Assembly: GCA_963741845.1 (NCBI GenBank)
Contig: CAVUJV010000016.1
Coordinates: 496,001 to 560,000, forward strand
DNA from: Roseiarcus sp963741845
GTDB taxonomy: Bacteria > Pseudomonadota > Alphaproteobacteria > Rhizobiales > Beijerinckiaceae
Length of the DNA: 64,000 nt
Direction: 5' to 3'
The position numbers were made by a program, and so were the translations under genes. The notes under the pieces are model-generated. The model was given only the letters and a program-made list of their open reading frames with translations, searched no databases and was not told the origin of the DNA. This document shows, piece after piece, positions 53,995 through 62,080 of this stretch (the first letter of the stretch is position 1; each line of letters starts with the position of its first letter).

Positions 53995-55944
53995 ATGACC
54001 GCCGCCGAATATGATCGCGTCCCGCGCGTCGTGACCGCCGATTACGAGTTCCCGGCCGCGCGGTCTCTGGAGGCGATCTGGGCCACGAAGCCCGGCCTCT
54101 ACGGCTGGATCTCGACCGTCGATCACAAGGAGATCGGCATCCGCTATCTCGTGACCGCCTTCGCTTTTCTGATCGTCGGCGGGCTCGAGGCCCTCGTGAT
54201 CCGCCTGCAGCTCGCGCGGCCCAATCAGGCGATCGTGACGCCGGAGCAGTACAACGAGCTGTTCTCCGCGCATGCGATCACCATGATCTTCCTGTATGCG
54301 CAGCCCGTTCTCTCCGGCTTCAGCAATTATCTGTTCCCCCTCGTGCTCGGGGCGCGCGACATGGCGTTCCCGCGCCTCAACGCCTTCTCCTACTGGATCT
54401 ATCTCGCGGCCGGACTCTTCATGTATTCGAGCCTGTTCGCCGACGCGGTCCCGAACAACGGCTGGTTCAACTACGTCCCCTATGCGCTGAAGGAATTCGA
54501 TCCCGGCGCCGGAATCGACTTCTATGCGCTCGGCATGATCTTTCTCGGCATGTCGACGACGGTCGGCTCGATCAACTTTCTCGTCACCTTCCTGCGGATG
54601 CGAGCGCCCGGCATGACGCTCGCGCGCGTCCCAATCCTCACCTGGGGTACGGTCACGATCTCTGCCGGCAACCTGCTCGCCGTTCCCTCTGTAAGTCTCG
54701 CCTTCTTCCTTCTGTGGACGGACCGGCAGTTCGGCACGCACTTCTTCCGCGCCGACAGCGGCGGGCATCCGCTTTTGTGGCAACACCTGTTCTGGATGTT
54801 CGCCCACCCTTGGGTCTATGTCGTGGTGCTGCCCGCGATGGGGCTCGTGTCGGACTCGCTGCCCTTCTTCTGCCGCCGCCCGCTGGTCGGCTATACGCCT
54901 GTGGTGCTCGGCACGATCACGACCATGACGCTCGGCTTCGGCGTCTGGCTGCACCACATGTTCGCGACCGGCATACCGTTTCTGGCGCTGGCGTTCTTCA
55001 GCGGCGCCTCGTTCGTCATCGCGATCCCGAGCGCGGTCGCCGTCTTCGCCTGGATCGCGACCATCTGGTCCGGCCGGGTGGTCGTCACCTGCGCCTTCCT
55101 CTATTACGCCGCCTTCATCGTGATGTTTGTGATCGGCGGCGTGTCGGGCGTCATGACGGCGTCGGTGCCGGCGGACCTGCAGCTCACCGACACCTATTTC
55201 ATCCTGGCGCATATTCATTACGTGCTGATCGGCATCAACTTGTTCGCGGTGCTGGGGGCGCTGCACGTCTGGTTTCCAAAGATGACCGGCCGGCTGATCG
55301 ACGAGCGGCTTGGACGGGTCGCTTTCTGGATCATCACCGTCGGCTTCAATCTCGCCTTTCTGCCGATGCACTGGACGGGCTTTCTCGGGATGCCGCGCCG
55401 TATCTATACCTATCCCGCGGGGCTCGGCTGGGAGACGCCGAACCTTATTACCTCGGCGGGCGCCTTCGTGCTGGCGTTCGGCCTCCTCGTCTATCTTGTC
55501 AATCTCCTCATCAGCCGCAGCAGGGGCGCGCCGTCAGGCGCCAATCCCTGGGACGCGCCATCGCTCGAATGGTCGACGCCCTCGCCCCCGCCTCCCTATA
55601 ATTTCGCGGTGATTCCGCAGGTCGCGAGCCGTCACCCGCTCTGGGAAGGGCGCCTCGCCAGCGCATCGGGACGGTCGGACCTGCGCACCGGCATGGCGCT
55701 GCAGGATGGCAAGGAAGCGCTGGCGACGACGGCGGTCGAGGCGTTTCCCGACGCCATCCTCAAGATGCCCGAGGATTCGCCGGCGCCGTTCATCGTAACG
55801 CTGGCGCTCAGCGTTTTCTTCGCCGGGCTTCTGTCGCAGATCTGGTGGATAGCCGGGGCAGGCGCACTCGCGACCTTCGCAGGCGCGCTGGTCTGGCTCT
55901 GGCCGGAGCAGGCGTTGCAGCAGCGCGCGGAGCCGCGGCGATGA
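53995..55944 (+). CDS. coxA: Cytochrome c oxidase subunit I with atypical proton-channel residues
   Basis: 649-residue heme-copper oxidase core, at least 12 helices plus a C-terminal extension with two more hydrophobic segments. Heme a and a3/CuB ligands are kept: His93, His271, His320, His321, His406, His408; Tyr275 for the His-Tyr link is present. Asp122 of DMAFPR and Asn129 are kept. The usual helix-VI Glu (HPEVY) is Trp273 in AHPWVY, and the K-channel Lys (PTGIK) is Ala349 in IPSAVAVF. The oxygen-reducing site is complete, but proton routes differ from A1 and A2 types. AGGAG precedes the ATG. Confidence 0.92.
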   Translation: MTAAEYDRVPRVVTADYEFPAARSLEAIWATKPGLYGWISTVDHKEIGIRYLVTAFAFLIVGGLEALVIRLQLARPNQAIVTPEQYNELFSAHAITMIFLYAQPVLSGFSNYLFPLVLGARDMAFPRLNAFSYWIYLAAGLFMYSSLFADAVPNNGWFNYVPYALKEFDPGAGIDFYALGMIFLGMSTTVGSINFLVTFLRMRAPGMTLARVPILTWGTVTISAGNLLAVPSVSLAFFLLWTDRQFGTHFFRADSGGHPLLWQHLFWMFAHPWVYVVVLPAMGLVSDSLPFFCRRPLVGYTPVVLGTITTMTLGFGVWLHHMFATGIPFLALAFFSGASFVIAIPSAVAVFAWIATIWSGRVVVTCAFLYYAAFIVMFVIGGVSGVMTASVPADLQLTDTYFILAHIHYVLIGINLFAVLGALHVWFPKMTGRLIDERLGRVAFWIITVGFNLAFLPMHWTGFLGMPRRIYTYPAGLGWETPNLITSAGAFVLAFGLLVYLVNLLISRSRGAPSGANPWDAPSLEWSTPSPPPPYNFAVIPQVASRHPLWEGRLASASGRSDLRTGMALQDGKEALATTAVEAFPDAILKMPEDSPAPFIVTLALSVFFAGLLSQIWWIAGAGALATFAGALVWLWPEQALQQRAEPRR

Positions 55945-56546
55945 CTTCGATTTCCCCGACGACAACCCTGCCGGTCGGCAGCATGGGGCGCCACGCCAAC
56001 GGCTGGTGGGGCATGATCATGCTGATCGTGACGGAGGCGGCGCTCTTCGTCTATCTGCTCTTCGCCTATTTCTACACCGCAGTGCAGGAAGGCCCGGACT
56101 GGCTTCCGTCCCCACTGCCGGGCTTTCGGCTGTCCGGGACCGACACGATCGTCCTCATCTTGAGCAGCGTTGTCGTCTGGCGCGGCGACCGGCTGCTCAA
56201 GCGCGGCGCCTCCGGCCTCACCGTCGCGCTCCACGCCTTCCTCGGCGCAATCATGGGCGCGGTTTTCATTGCCATCCAGGGCCTTGAATGGGCGGGCAAG
56301 ACCTTCACGCCGTTTTCCGGCTCGTACGGATCGCTCTATTTCCTGACCACCGGCTTCCACATGCTGCATGTGGCGGCGGGCGTGGTGATCCTGCTGATCC
56401 TCACGCTCTGGAGCGGTCTCGGCTATTTCGACCGCCGCCGCACCGCAGCCTTCAGCATCGGCGCAATCTACTGGCATTTCGTCGATGTCGTGTGGCTCGC
56501 GCTGTTCTTCACATTCTACGTGTCGCCCCGTCTGTTCGCCGGATGA
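55941..56546 (+). CDS. coxC: Cytochrome c oxidase subunit III
   Basis: 201 residues with five predicted helices. WWGMIMLIVTEAALFVYLLFAYFY at helix 1, QGLEWAGKTFTPFSGSYGSLYFLTTGFHMLHVAAG, and IYWHFVDVVWLALFFTFY at the end are the family blocks. It is the short five-helix form; the first two helices of the longer form may be supplied by the C-terminal extension of subunit I. It overlaps coxA by 4 bases. Confidence 0.9.
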   Translation: MTSISPTTTLPVGSMGRHANGWWGMIMLIVTEAALFVYLLFAYFYTAVQEGPDWLPSPLPGFRLSGTDTIVLILSSVVVWRGDRLLKRGASGLTVALHAFLGAIMGAVFIAIQGLEWAGKTFTPFSGSYGSLYFLTTGFHMLHVAAGVVILLILTLWSGLGYFDRRRTAAFSIGAIYWHFVDVVWLALFFTFYVSPRLFAG

Positions 56547-56986
56547 ATCTCATGAGCGCGCAAGCTTCGCCTGCCGCCCACAAGGGCTTCAGGACGCGGG
56601 AAACAAAGGTTTCCGCGCTTCAGCTCTACTATCCGCTGCTCGCGCCGCCGCTTCTGTGGGCGTTCGAGATGATCGTGAATTTCGCGGTGTCGAGCCATGC
56701 CTGCTTCCCGTCAGGCGCGCCGCGTGCGGACTTTCTGCCGGGATGGGAACAGGCGTGGCGGCTCGCCCTCGCGGTCAATGTCGCCTGCGCGGCGGCCGCG
56801 GCGCTCGGGCTCGCACTGTCCGCTTCCCTCTGGCGCTCGCTACGGCGCCGGGCGGACGAAGGAACGGACAGCCAGCTTCTGCGCGTGCTCGCCGTTTCTG
56901 GTCTGCTCGTCAGCGCCCTGTTCACGCTCGCCATTCTGTTCAACACCCTGTCCCTTGGAATGCTCTCGACATGTTCCCGCGCCTGA
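56543..56986 (+). CDS. Oxidase-associated membrane protein of unknown function
   Basis: About 147 residues with three to four predicted helices (LLAPPLLWAFEMIVNFAVSS, LALAVNVACAAAAALGLALSA and VLAVSGLLVSALFTLAILF). It sits where a subunit IV-like gene is often found, starts by ATGA overlap with coxC, and overlaps the following cytochrome gene by 16 bases. I do not recognise a named family. An ATG at 56552 is possible. Confidence 0.68.
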   Translation: MNLMSAQASPAAHKGFRTRETKVSALQLYYPLLAPPLLWAFEMIVNFAVSSHACFPSGAPRADFLPGWEQAWRLALAVNVACAAAAALGLALSASLWRSLRRRADEGTDSQLLRVLAVSGLLVSALFTLAILFNTLSLGMLSTCSRA

Positions 56987-57349
56987 TTTGCGCCGCTCTC
57001 GCCGCCGCAATCGCCCTTGTGGACGCAGGCTCGTGCGCGGCTCAGGAAGACGCGCAGGCGCCGCTCGTCGGGTCGCCCGCTCACGGCGCCGAGCCTCGTC
57101 GCGGCCAAGGGCTGCGGCGCCTGCCACATGATTCCGGGGATCGCGGGGGCGAACGGCCTCGTCGGTCCGCCGCTGACCGTGATGGGGAGGCGCGTGTTCG
57201 TCGCCGGCCTTTTGCGCAACACCCAGCAGAATCTCGCCGCCTGGGTGCTCGATCCGCAACGCATCGTTCCGGGCAACGCCATGCCGTCGACCGGCCTCAC
57301 GCCTGCGGAAGCCATGGACGTGGCGGCCTATCTCGAAACCATCCGCTGA
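56971..57349 (+). CDS. Small mono-heme cytochrome c (frameshifted)
   Basis: About 125 residues. A signal peptide (MFPRLICAALAAAIALVDAGSCAA) is followed by a short cytochrome c: heme site CGACH in KGCGACHMIPG, then NGLVGPPLTVMGRRVFVAG and a Met in PGNAMPSTGL. The frame breaks at the CC at 57089-57090; removing one C gives His-Gly-Ala-Ser-Leu-Val-Ala. It is probably an additional electron carrier for the oxidase. Confidence 0.78.
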
Positions 57350-57364
57350 CGTGTGGAGGGATTG

Positions 57365-58144
57365 ATGAGCGTCAAACTCTTGCTCGGCCCGACGATTGTC
57401 GCTGCATTGGCGGCATGGACCCCTGCCCCGGCGAAAGCGGCCGATTGTCCGGCCGACCACGCCAAGCTGCTTCAGGCGCTGAGAGCCAGCGTGAAGCCCA
57501 GCGGCGGCCCGAGCAATGGCGGCTTCGACAACAACGAATGGGCGGCGCTCGTCACGCGGGACGGCGCCGTCTGCGCCGTCGCCTTCAGCGGCTCCGCCCC
57601 TACGGACCAGTGGCTCGGCAGCCGCGCCATCGCGGTCGAGAAGGCGGGCACGGCGAATGCATTGAGCCTCAACGGCTTCGCCCTCTCGACCGCGAACCTG
57701 TTCGCGGGCGTGCAGCCCGGCGGCTTTCTGTTCGGGCTCGCGACGACCAACCCGCCGAATGCCGAGCTTCTCTATGCCGGCGACGCCGCCAAATACGGCT
57801 CCGAAAGCGATCCGCTGATCGGCCAGCATGTCGGCGGCGTCGTGACGTTCGGAGGCGGACTCGCGCTCTATGACGGCTCGGGTCTCGTCGGCGGGCTCGG
57901 CGTCAGCGGCGACACGTCTTGCGCCGACCATAATGTCGCATGGCGGATAAGGCAGGCGCTCGGGCTGGACAAGACGCCGAACGGGCCGGGGCCCGACCAC
58001 AACGACGAGATCATCTACGATTTCGCGCCCGACAAGACGAGCGCGTCCGGATACGGCCATCCGGTCTGCAAGGGAACGGAGCCCGAAATCGCCGGGCAGA
58101 TCCACGCGGGCTATATGCCGCGCTGGGCCAAGGCGATGAAATGA
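57365..58144 (+). CDS. Periplasmic GlcG/HbpS-like heme-binding domain protein
   Basis: 259 residues: signal peptide 1-about 26, then a GlcG/HbpS-like fold with DGAVCAVAFSG, SRAIAVEKAGTANAL and the late GGLGVSGDTSCADHNVAWRIRQAL. Proteins of this fold bind heme or small metabolites and accompany PQQ dehydrogenase operons. The fold-based function is inferred. An RBS GGAGGG precedes the ATG at 57365. It overlaps the next gene by 4 bases. Confidence 0.75.
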   Translation: MSVKLLLGPTIVAALAAWTPAPAKAADCPADHAKLLQALRASVKPSGGPSNGGFDNNEWAALVTRDGAVCAVAFSGSAPTDQWLGSRAIAVEKAGTANALSLNGFALSTANLFAGVQPGGFLFGLATTNPPNAELLYAGDAAKYGSESDPLIGQHVGGVVTFGGGLALYDGSGLVGGLGVSGDTSCADHNVAWRIRQALGLDKTPNGPGPDHNDEIIYDFAPDKTSASGYGHPVCKGTEPEIAGQIHAGYMPRWAKAMK

Positions 58145-58926
58145 GGCGATTGCTGCGGCTCGCGGCGGCGCTCGCCGTCGCGTCGCCCGCCTTCGCAGAG
58201 GAGCCGCTGCGAGTCTGCGCCGATCCGAACAACCTCCCCTTTTCGAACGCCTCGGAACGGGGGTTCGAGAACAGGATCGCGGCGATGGTCGCGGAGACGC
58301 TGCATCGGCCGCTGGTTTTCGTGTGGCGCGCCGAGCGGCGGGGCTTTCTGCGCGAGGGATTGAACGCCGGCGAATGCGACCTCGTTCCCGGCGTGCCGAC
58401 CGGGCTGCCGATGCTGCGGACGACGCGCCCCTATTATCGCTCGACCTACGCCTTCGTGACGCGGCCGGACGAGCCGCGCGTCGCCTCGCTCGACGATCCG
58501 TTCCTCAAGCGCGCGAAAGTCGGCGTGCAGCTGATCGGAGACGACGGCATGAACGCCCCGCCCGCCCATGCGCTCGCGGCGCGCGGAATCATCGACAATG
58601 TGCGCGGCTTCCCGGTCTACGGCGACTATCGCAAGGACAGTCCCGGCGCCGACATCGTGCGCGCCGTGGCGGACGGACGGGTCGACGTCGCGGCCGTCTG
58701 GGGGCCGACCGCCGGCTATTTCAGCAAGCAGGCGTCGCCGCCCCTCGACGTCACCCCGTTTTCGTCAGCCTTCGACCACGGCCTCGGCTTCGCCTTCGAC
58801 ATTTCGATGGGCGTCCGCAAGAACGATGCCGAACTCGGCGACGCAGTGGACGCGGCGCTCGAAACGCTGGCGCCGCGGATCGACGCAATTCTCGCCGATT
58901 ACGGCGTACCGCTGATCAAGCGATAG
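58141..58926 (+). CDS. Quinoprotein dehydrogenase-associated substrate-binding-like protein (XoxJ/MoxJ-like)
   Basis: 261 residues with a signal peptide (about 1-20). The mature part resembles the periplasmic solute-binding fold: LRVCADPNNLPFSNASERGFENRIAAMVAE, and GRVDVAAVWGPTAGYFSKQ. This is the family accompanying methanol dehydrogenases as MoxJ/XoxJ, thought to help activate the quinoprotein or pass its metal or PQQ. It closes the operon and supports the assignment of the PQQ enzyme. Confidence 0.84.
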   Translation: MRRLLRLAAALAVASPAFAEEPLRVCADPNNLPFSNASERGFENRIAAMVAETLHRPLVFVWRAERRGFLREGLNAGECDLVPGVPTGLPMLRTTRPYYRSTYAFVTRPDEPRVASLDDPFLKRAKVGVQLIGDDGMNAPPAHALAARGIIDNVRGFPVYGDYRKDSPGADIVRAVADGRVDVAAVWGPTAGYFSKQASPPLDVTPFSSAFDHGLGFAFDISMGVRKNDAELGDAVDAALETLAPRIDAILADYGVPLIKR

Positions 58927-59134
58927 CGGGCGGCATGAGTCGCTGCGGCGCGGCGGCGCAGGTCATCGCCTGAAAGTCGAATCCGGCCGCAAAACGGCGT
59001 TTCCTTCGAACGGCGTTGGAACTTTTGAGGCCGCATTGGCTTAACTCCAGTTCCCTGTCGCCAGCGCCGGCAAGCAGCCCCTCGAAGCACGGTCATTAAC
59101 CGCCCGGCGGCGGGACATATCCGGGAGGTCGTGC

Positions 59135-59374
59135 ATGACAACGACAATCTATCGCATCGCAAGAGCCGAGAGCGGGTGGATCATTATTCAGGACGGAGAC
59201 GAAGGCATGACCTACGCGACGCAGGAAAGCGCCTTCGAGGCTGCCGCGGCGGCGGCAAGCGGAGACTTGAGGATGGGACGCGGCATCCGCATCGAAGCCG
59301 ACACGCCGACGAATCCAGAAGGCGCGCGTGACGGCGGCGGCGTTCCCATTGCAGGCGACGGATTCAGCAATTAG
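59135..59374 (+). CDS. Small conserved-looking hypothetical protein
   Basis: 79 residues. The first half (IYRIARAESGWIIIQDGDEG, then YATQESAFEAAAAAASGDL) resembles the short DUF2188-like beta-alpha proteins found across Hyphomicrobiales; I am not certain of the family. The ATG at 59135 has GGGAGG about 8 bases upstream. The tail is Gly/Asp-rich. Monocistronic, between the oxidase operon and the acyl-CoA dehydrogenase-like gene. Confidence 0.65.
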   Translation: MTTTIYRIARAESGWIIIQDGDEGMTYATQESAFEAAAAAASGDLRMGRGIRIEADTPTNPEGARDGGGVPIAGDGFSN

Positions 59375-59536
59375 GCCAACCCATGCCTCGCAACGCCCGA
59401 AGAGGCAGCGCTCCGGCTGCTGCCGACCTTCGCGTTGTTCGAGGAAGCGCTGTCGTCCGTCCCGCTCCGGGTGAAGCGTCAGAGGGAACAAGGAGGGGCC
59501 GGGTGCGTTGGGGCGCGCGATCCCTTGCGAGCCTTC

Positions 59537-60673
59537 ATGACGATTTCAGCCCTGCGCCCCCGTGTTCCGGACGATCTGCATTTCGCCGTGGAGCGGGTCG
59601 CGACGCTTGCCGCATCGCGGGCGGAGGGGCTCGACGCGGAGTCCGCGGCGCCCGAATGCGAAGTTGAAGCGCTTGCGACCAACGGCCTGCTCATAGCGCC
59701 GTTCGGGGCGGCGCTCGGCGGAGCGGGGATCGCGTCCGGAGACCCGGCTGCGCGCGAATTGCCGCGTTGCCTTTCCGCCCTGGGCCGGGCCAGCCTGCCG
59801 CTCGGCCGCCTCTATGAAGGGCATGTCAACGCCGTCCGTCTGGCGGAAACCTTTGGTTCGGCGGCCCAGAGGCGGCGCATGGCCGACGAGGCGCAGGACG
59901 GCGCGCTGTCCGGCGTCTGGGCCGCGGACGACATCCCGCGGAGTTTGGGTCTCCGGCGCGACGCCCATGGCTGGCGGCTTGAGGGGCGCAAGATTTACTG
60001 CTCGGGCGCGAGCCTCATCCGCAGGCCCGTCGTCACGGCGAAGGACGAAGAGGGGCGGGTCCGGCTCGTCATGCCGTGGCTGCCGCCGGATTACCCGGTG
60101 GACCTGACGGTGTGGACCGCGCAGGGCATGCGCGCGTCCCTGACCGGCACGGTCGATTTTTCCGGCCTTCCGGTCCGCGACGACGAGATCGTCGGCGAGC
60201 CCGACGGCTATCACCGCGAGCCGGACTTTTCCGGCGGGGCGTGGCGGTTCCTCGCGGTCCATCTCGGCGGAATGGAGGGTCTCTTCGAACAATTCGCGCG
60301 GCATCTGGGCGATAGCGGGCGGGGCGCCGATCCGCATCAGGCCGCCCGGCTCGGCGAAGCGGCCGCCGCGGTCGAAACGGCGCGGCTCTGGGTCGCCGAA
60401 GCCGCGAACCGTGTCGAACGAAGGCAGGGCGACGCCGCCTCGATCGTCGCCTATGTCAACCTCGCCCGTACGGCCGTCGAGAGGGCGGCGCTCGATCTGC
60501 TGGAGCGGGTCCAGCGCTCCGTCGGGTTACAGGCCTTCCTGCGGCCGAATCCGCTCGAGCGCATGGCGCGCGACCTCGCGACCTATCTTCGCCAACCCGG
60601 CCCCGATCGGGCGAAGACCAACGCCGCGGCGTGGTTCGTTTCGCACCCCTGTTCCTTCCGGCCCGAGCGTTAG
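59537..60673 (+). CDS. Acyl-CoA dehydrogenase family protein
   Basis: 378-residue flavoprotein-like member of the acyl-CoA dehydrogenase superfamily. The LRRDAHGWRLEGRKIYCSGASLI segment corresponds to the beta-domain, and the late helical region VAEAANRVERRQGDAASIVAYVNLARTAVERAALDLLERVQRSVGL to the C-terminal domain. The catalytic Glu of true dehydrogenases is not obvious. The upstream gap lacks a good ribosome-binding site, so the start at 59537 is uncertain; the frame is open from 59435. It begins a four-gene operon with PIG-L, methyltransferase and glycosyltransferase genes. Confidence 0.78.
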   Translation: MTISALRPRVPDDLHFAVERVATLAASRAEGLDAESAAPECEVEALATNGLLIAPFGAALGGAGIASGDPAARELPRCLSALGRASLPLGRLYEGHVNAVRLAETFGSAAQRRRMADEAQDGALSGVWAADDIPRSLGLRRDAHGWRLEGRKIYCSGASLIRRPVVTAKDEEGRVRLVMPWLPPDYPVDLTVWTAQGMRASLTGTVDFSGLPVRDDEIVGEPDGYHREPDFSGGAWRFLAVHLGGMEGLFEQFARHLGDSGRGADPHQAARLGEAAAAVETARLWVAEAANRVERRQGDAASIVAYVNLARTAVERAALDLLERVQRSVGLQAFLRPNPLERMARDLATYLRQPGPDRAKTNAAAWFVSHPCSFRPER

Positions 60674-61411
60674 ATGGATCGCGAGGCCTTCTTCGCCGCC
60701 GCGGACGCGCTTCCCGTCGCCGGCATCGACCAATTGCTCGGCGGCGGCGGTCTGGTGGTGGTCGCCCCGCATGCGGATGACGAGAGCCTCGGCTGTGGCG
60801 CGCTGCTCGCGACAGCCGCCGCGACACGCATCCCGGCTCGCATCGTCGTGGTCAGCGATGGATGCATGTCTCACCCGAACTCCCGGCTCTATCCGCGCGC
60901 GCGGTTGCGCATGACGCGCCAGGACGAGGCGCGAGCGGCCGCGCAGGCGCTGGGGCTTGCGGCGGCCGATGTCGTCTTTCTCGATCTTCCGGATGCCGCG
61001 GTTCCCGTCGCCGGTCCGGACGCGGAGCGCGCTGTCGAGGCGATCGTGGCCGCCGTCGGCGAGGCCGGCGCCCGGTCGCTGTTCGTCACGTGGCGTCACG
61101 ACGCCCATTGCGATCATCAGGCGGCCTATGCGCTCGCTCGCGCTGCGCAGCGCCGGCTCGGAGATATCCGGCTATTCGAATATTCCATCTGGGGACGAGG
61201 CGCATCGCGTGAGCCATTCGCTTCCGCCCCGCCCCGCGGCTGGCGCTTTCCCGTCGGCGGGCGTCGCGAGCGCAAGCGCGCGGCCATCGGCGCCCACGCC
61301 TCGCAAGTCTCGCGGCTCATCGCTGACGATCCGGACGGTTTCCTGCTGGCGCCCGCGATGATTGCGGACTGCCTCGATCGCGACGAGCTGTTTCTCGAGA
61401 TGGCGCCGTGA
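60674..61411 (+). CDS. PIG-L family deacetylase
   Basis: 245-residue zinc-dependent deacetylase of the LmbE/PIG-L family. Metal-binding PHADDE is in VVVAPHADDESLGCGALLA, and the third ligand motif HDAHCDHQAAY is present. These enzymes remove N-acetyl groups from sugars of glycolipids or small glycosides. It starts immediately after the dehydrogenase-like stop and overlaps the methyltransferase by 4 bases. Confidence 0.86.
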   Translation: MDREAFFAAADALPVAGIDQLLGGGGLVVVAPHADDESLGCGALLATAAATRIPARIVVVSDGCMSHPNSRLYPRARLRMTRQDEARAAAQALGLAAADVVFLDLPDAAVPVAGPDAERAVEAIVAAVGEAGARSLFVTWRHDAHCDHQAAYALARAAQRRLGDIRLFEYSIWGRGASREPFASAPPRGWRFPVGGRRERKRAAIGAHASQVSRLIADDPDGFLLAPAMIADCLDRDELFLEMAP

Positions 61412-61999
61412 GCCGTCCCTCCCTCAACCGCAAATATTTCGAGGACCTTTACGCGAAGGACGCCGATCCGTGGCGCTTTGCGACGAGCGATTACGAGCGG
61501 GCCAAATATGACGCCACGCTCGCCGCCCTTCCCAAAGGCCGCTACACGCGCGCCCTGGAGGTCGGTTGTTCGATCGGCGTGCTGACGCAAAGGCTTGCCG
61601 CGCGCTGCGACCATCTGCTGGCGGTGGACATCGCGGAGGAGCCGCTCCGCGCCGCGCGGCGGAGATGCGCCAAACTTCCCGGCGTCCGCTTCGCCCGCGC
61701 GAACGCGCCCGCGGACTGGCCAGAAGGCGCGTTCGAGCTCATCCTGCTGTCGGAGGTCGTCTACTATCTCGACTACGCGGACGTCGAGCGGCTTGCCGCG
61801 CGCGTGCGCCAGTCGCTGGACGACGGCGGCGACCTCCTGCTGGTCCACTGGACGGGGCCGACCGACTATCCCCTTTCCGGAGACGAGGCGGCTGACCTTC
61901 TGCTGGAGCACGTCTGCCCACCGCTGCGCATGGTCCGGCGCGAGCGGCGGCAGCAGTTCCGGCTCGATCTCGCAAGTCGCCCGCCCAGGGCGCGTCTAA
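61408..61999 (+). CDS. SAM-dependent methyltransferase, NodS-like (3' frameshift likely)
   Basis: About 196 residues. The class I methyltransferase motif I is LEVGCSIGVLTQRLA; VDIAEEPLRAARRRCA follows, and motif IV is FELILLSEVVYYLDY. The N-terminal FEDLYAKDADPWRFATSDYE is typical of the NodS-type family. The same frame stays open to 62607, overlapping the glycosyltransferase. One extra C at 61984-61986 would explain this and put the stop at 61999. The end is therefore an inference. Confidence 0.78.
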
Positions 62000-62080
62000 A
62001 GCGAGGCCTCTATCCGCCTCGCAGGAACCGAGCGAGCGAAACGGGCGTTGTCGAGCCGTTCCGTCGAGGCCGCTCCTGCC

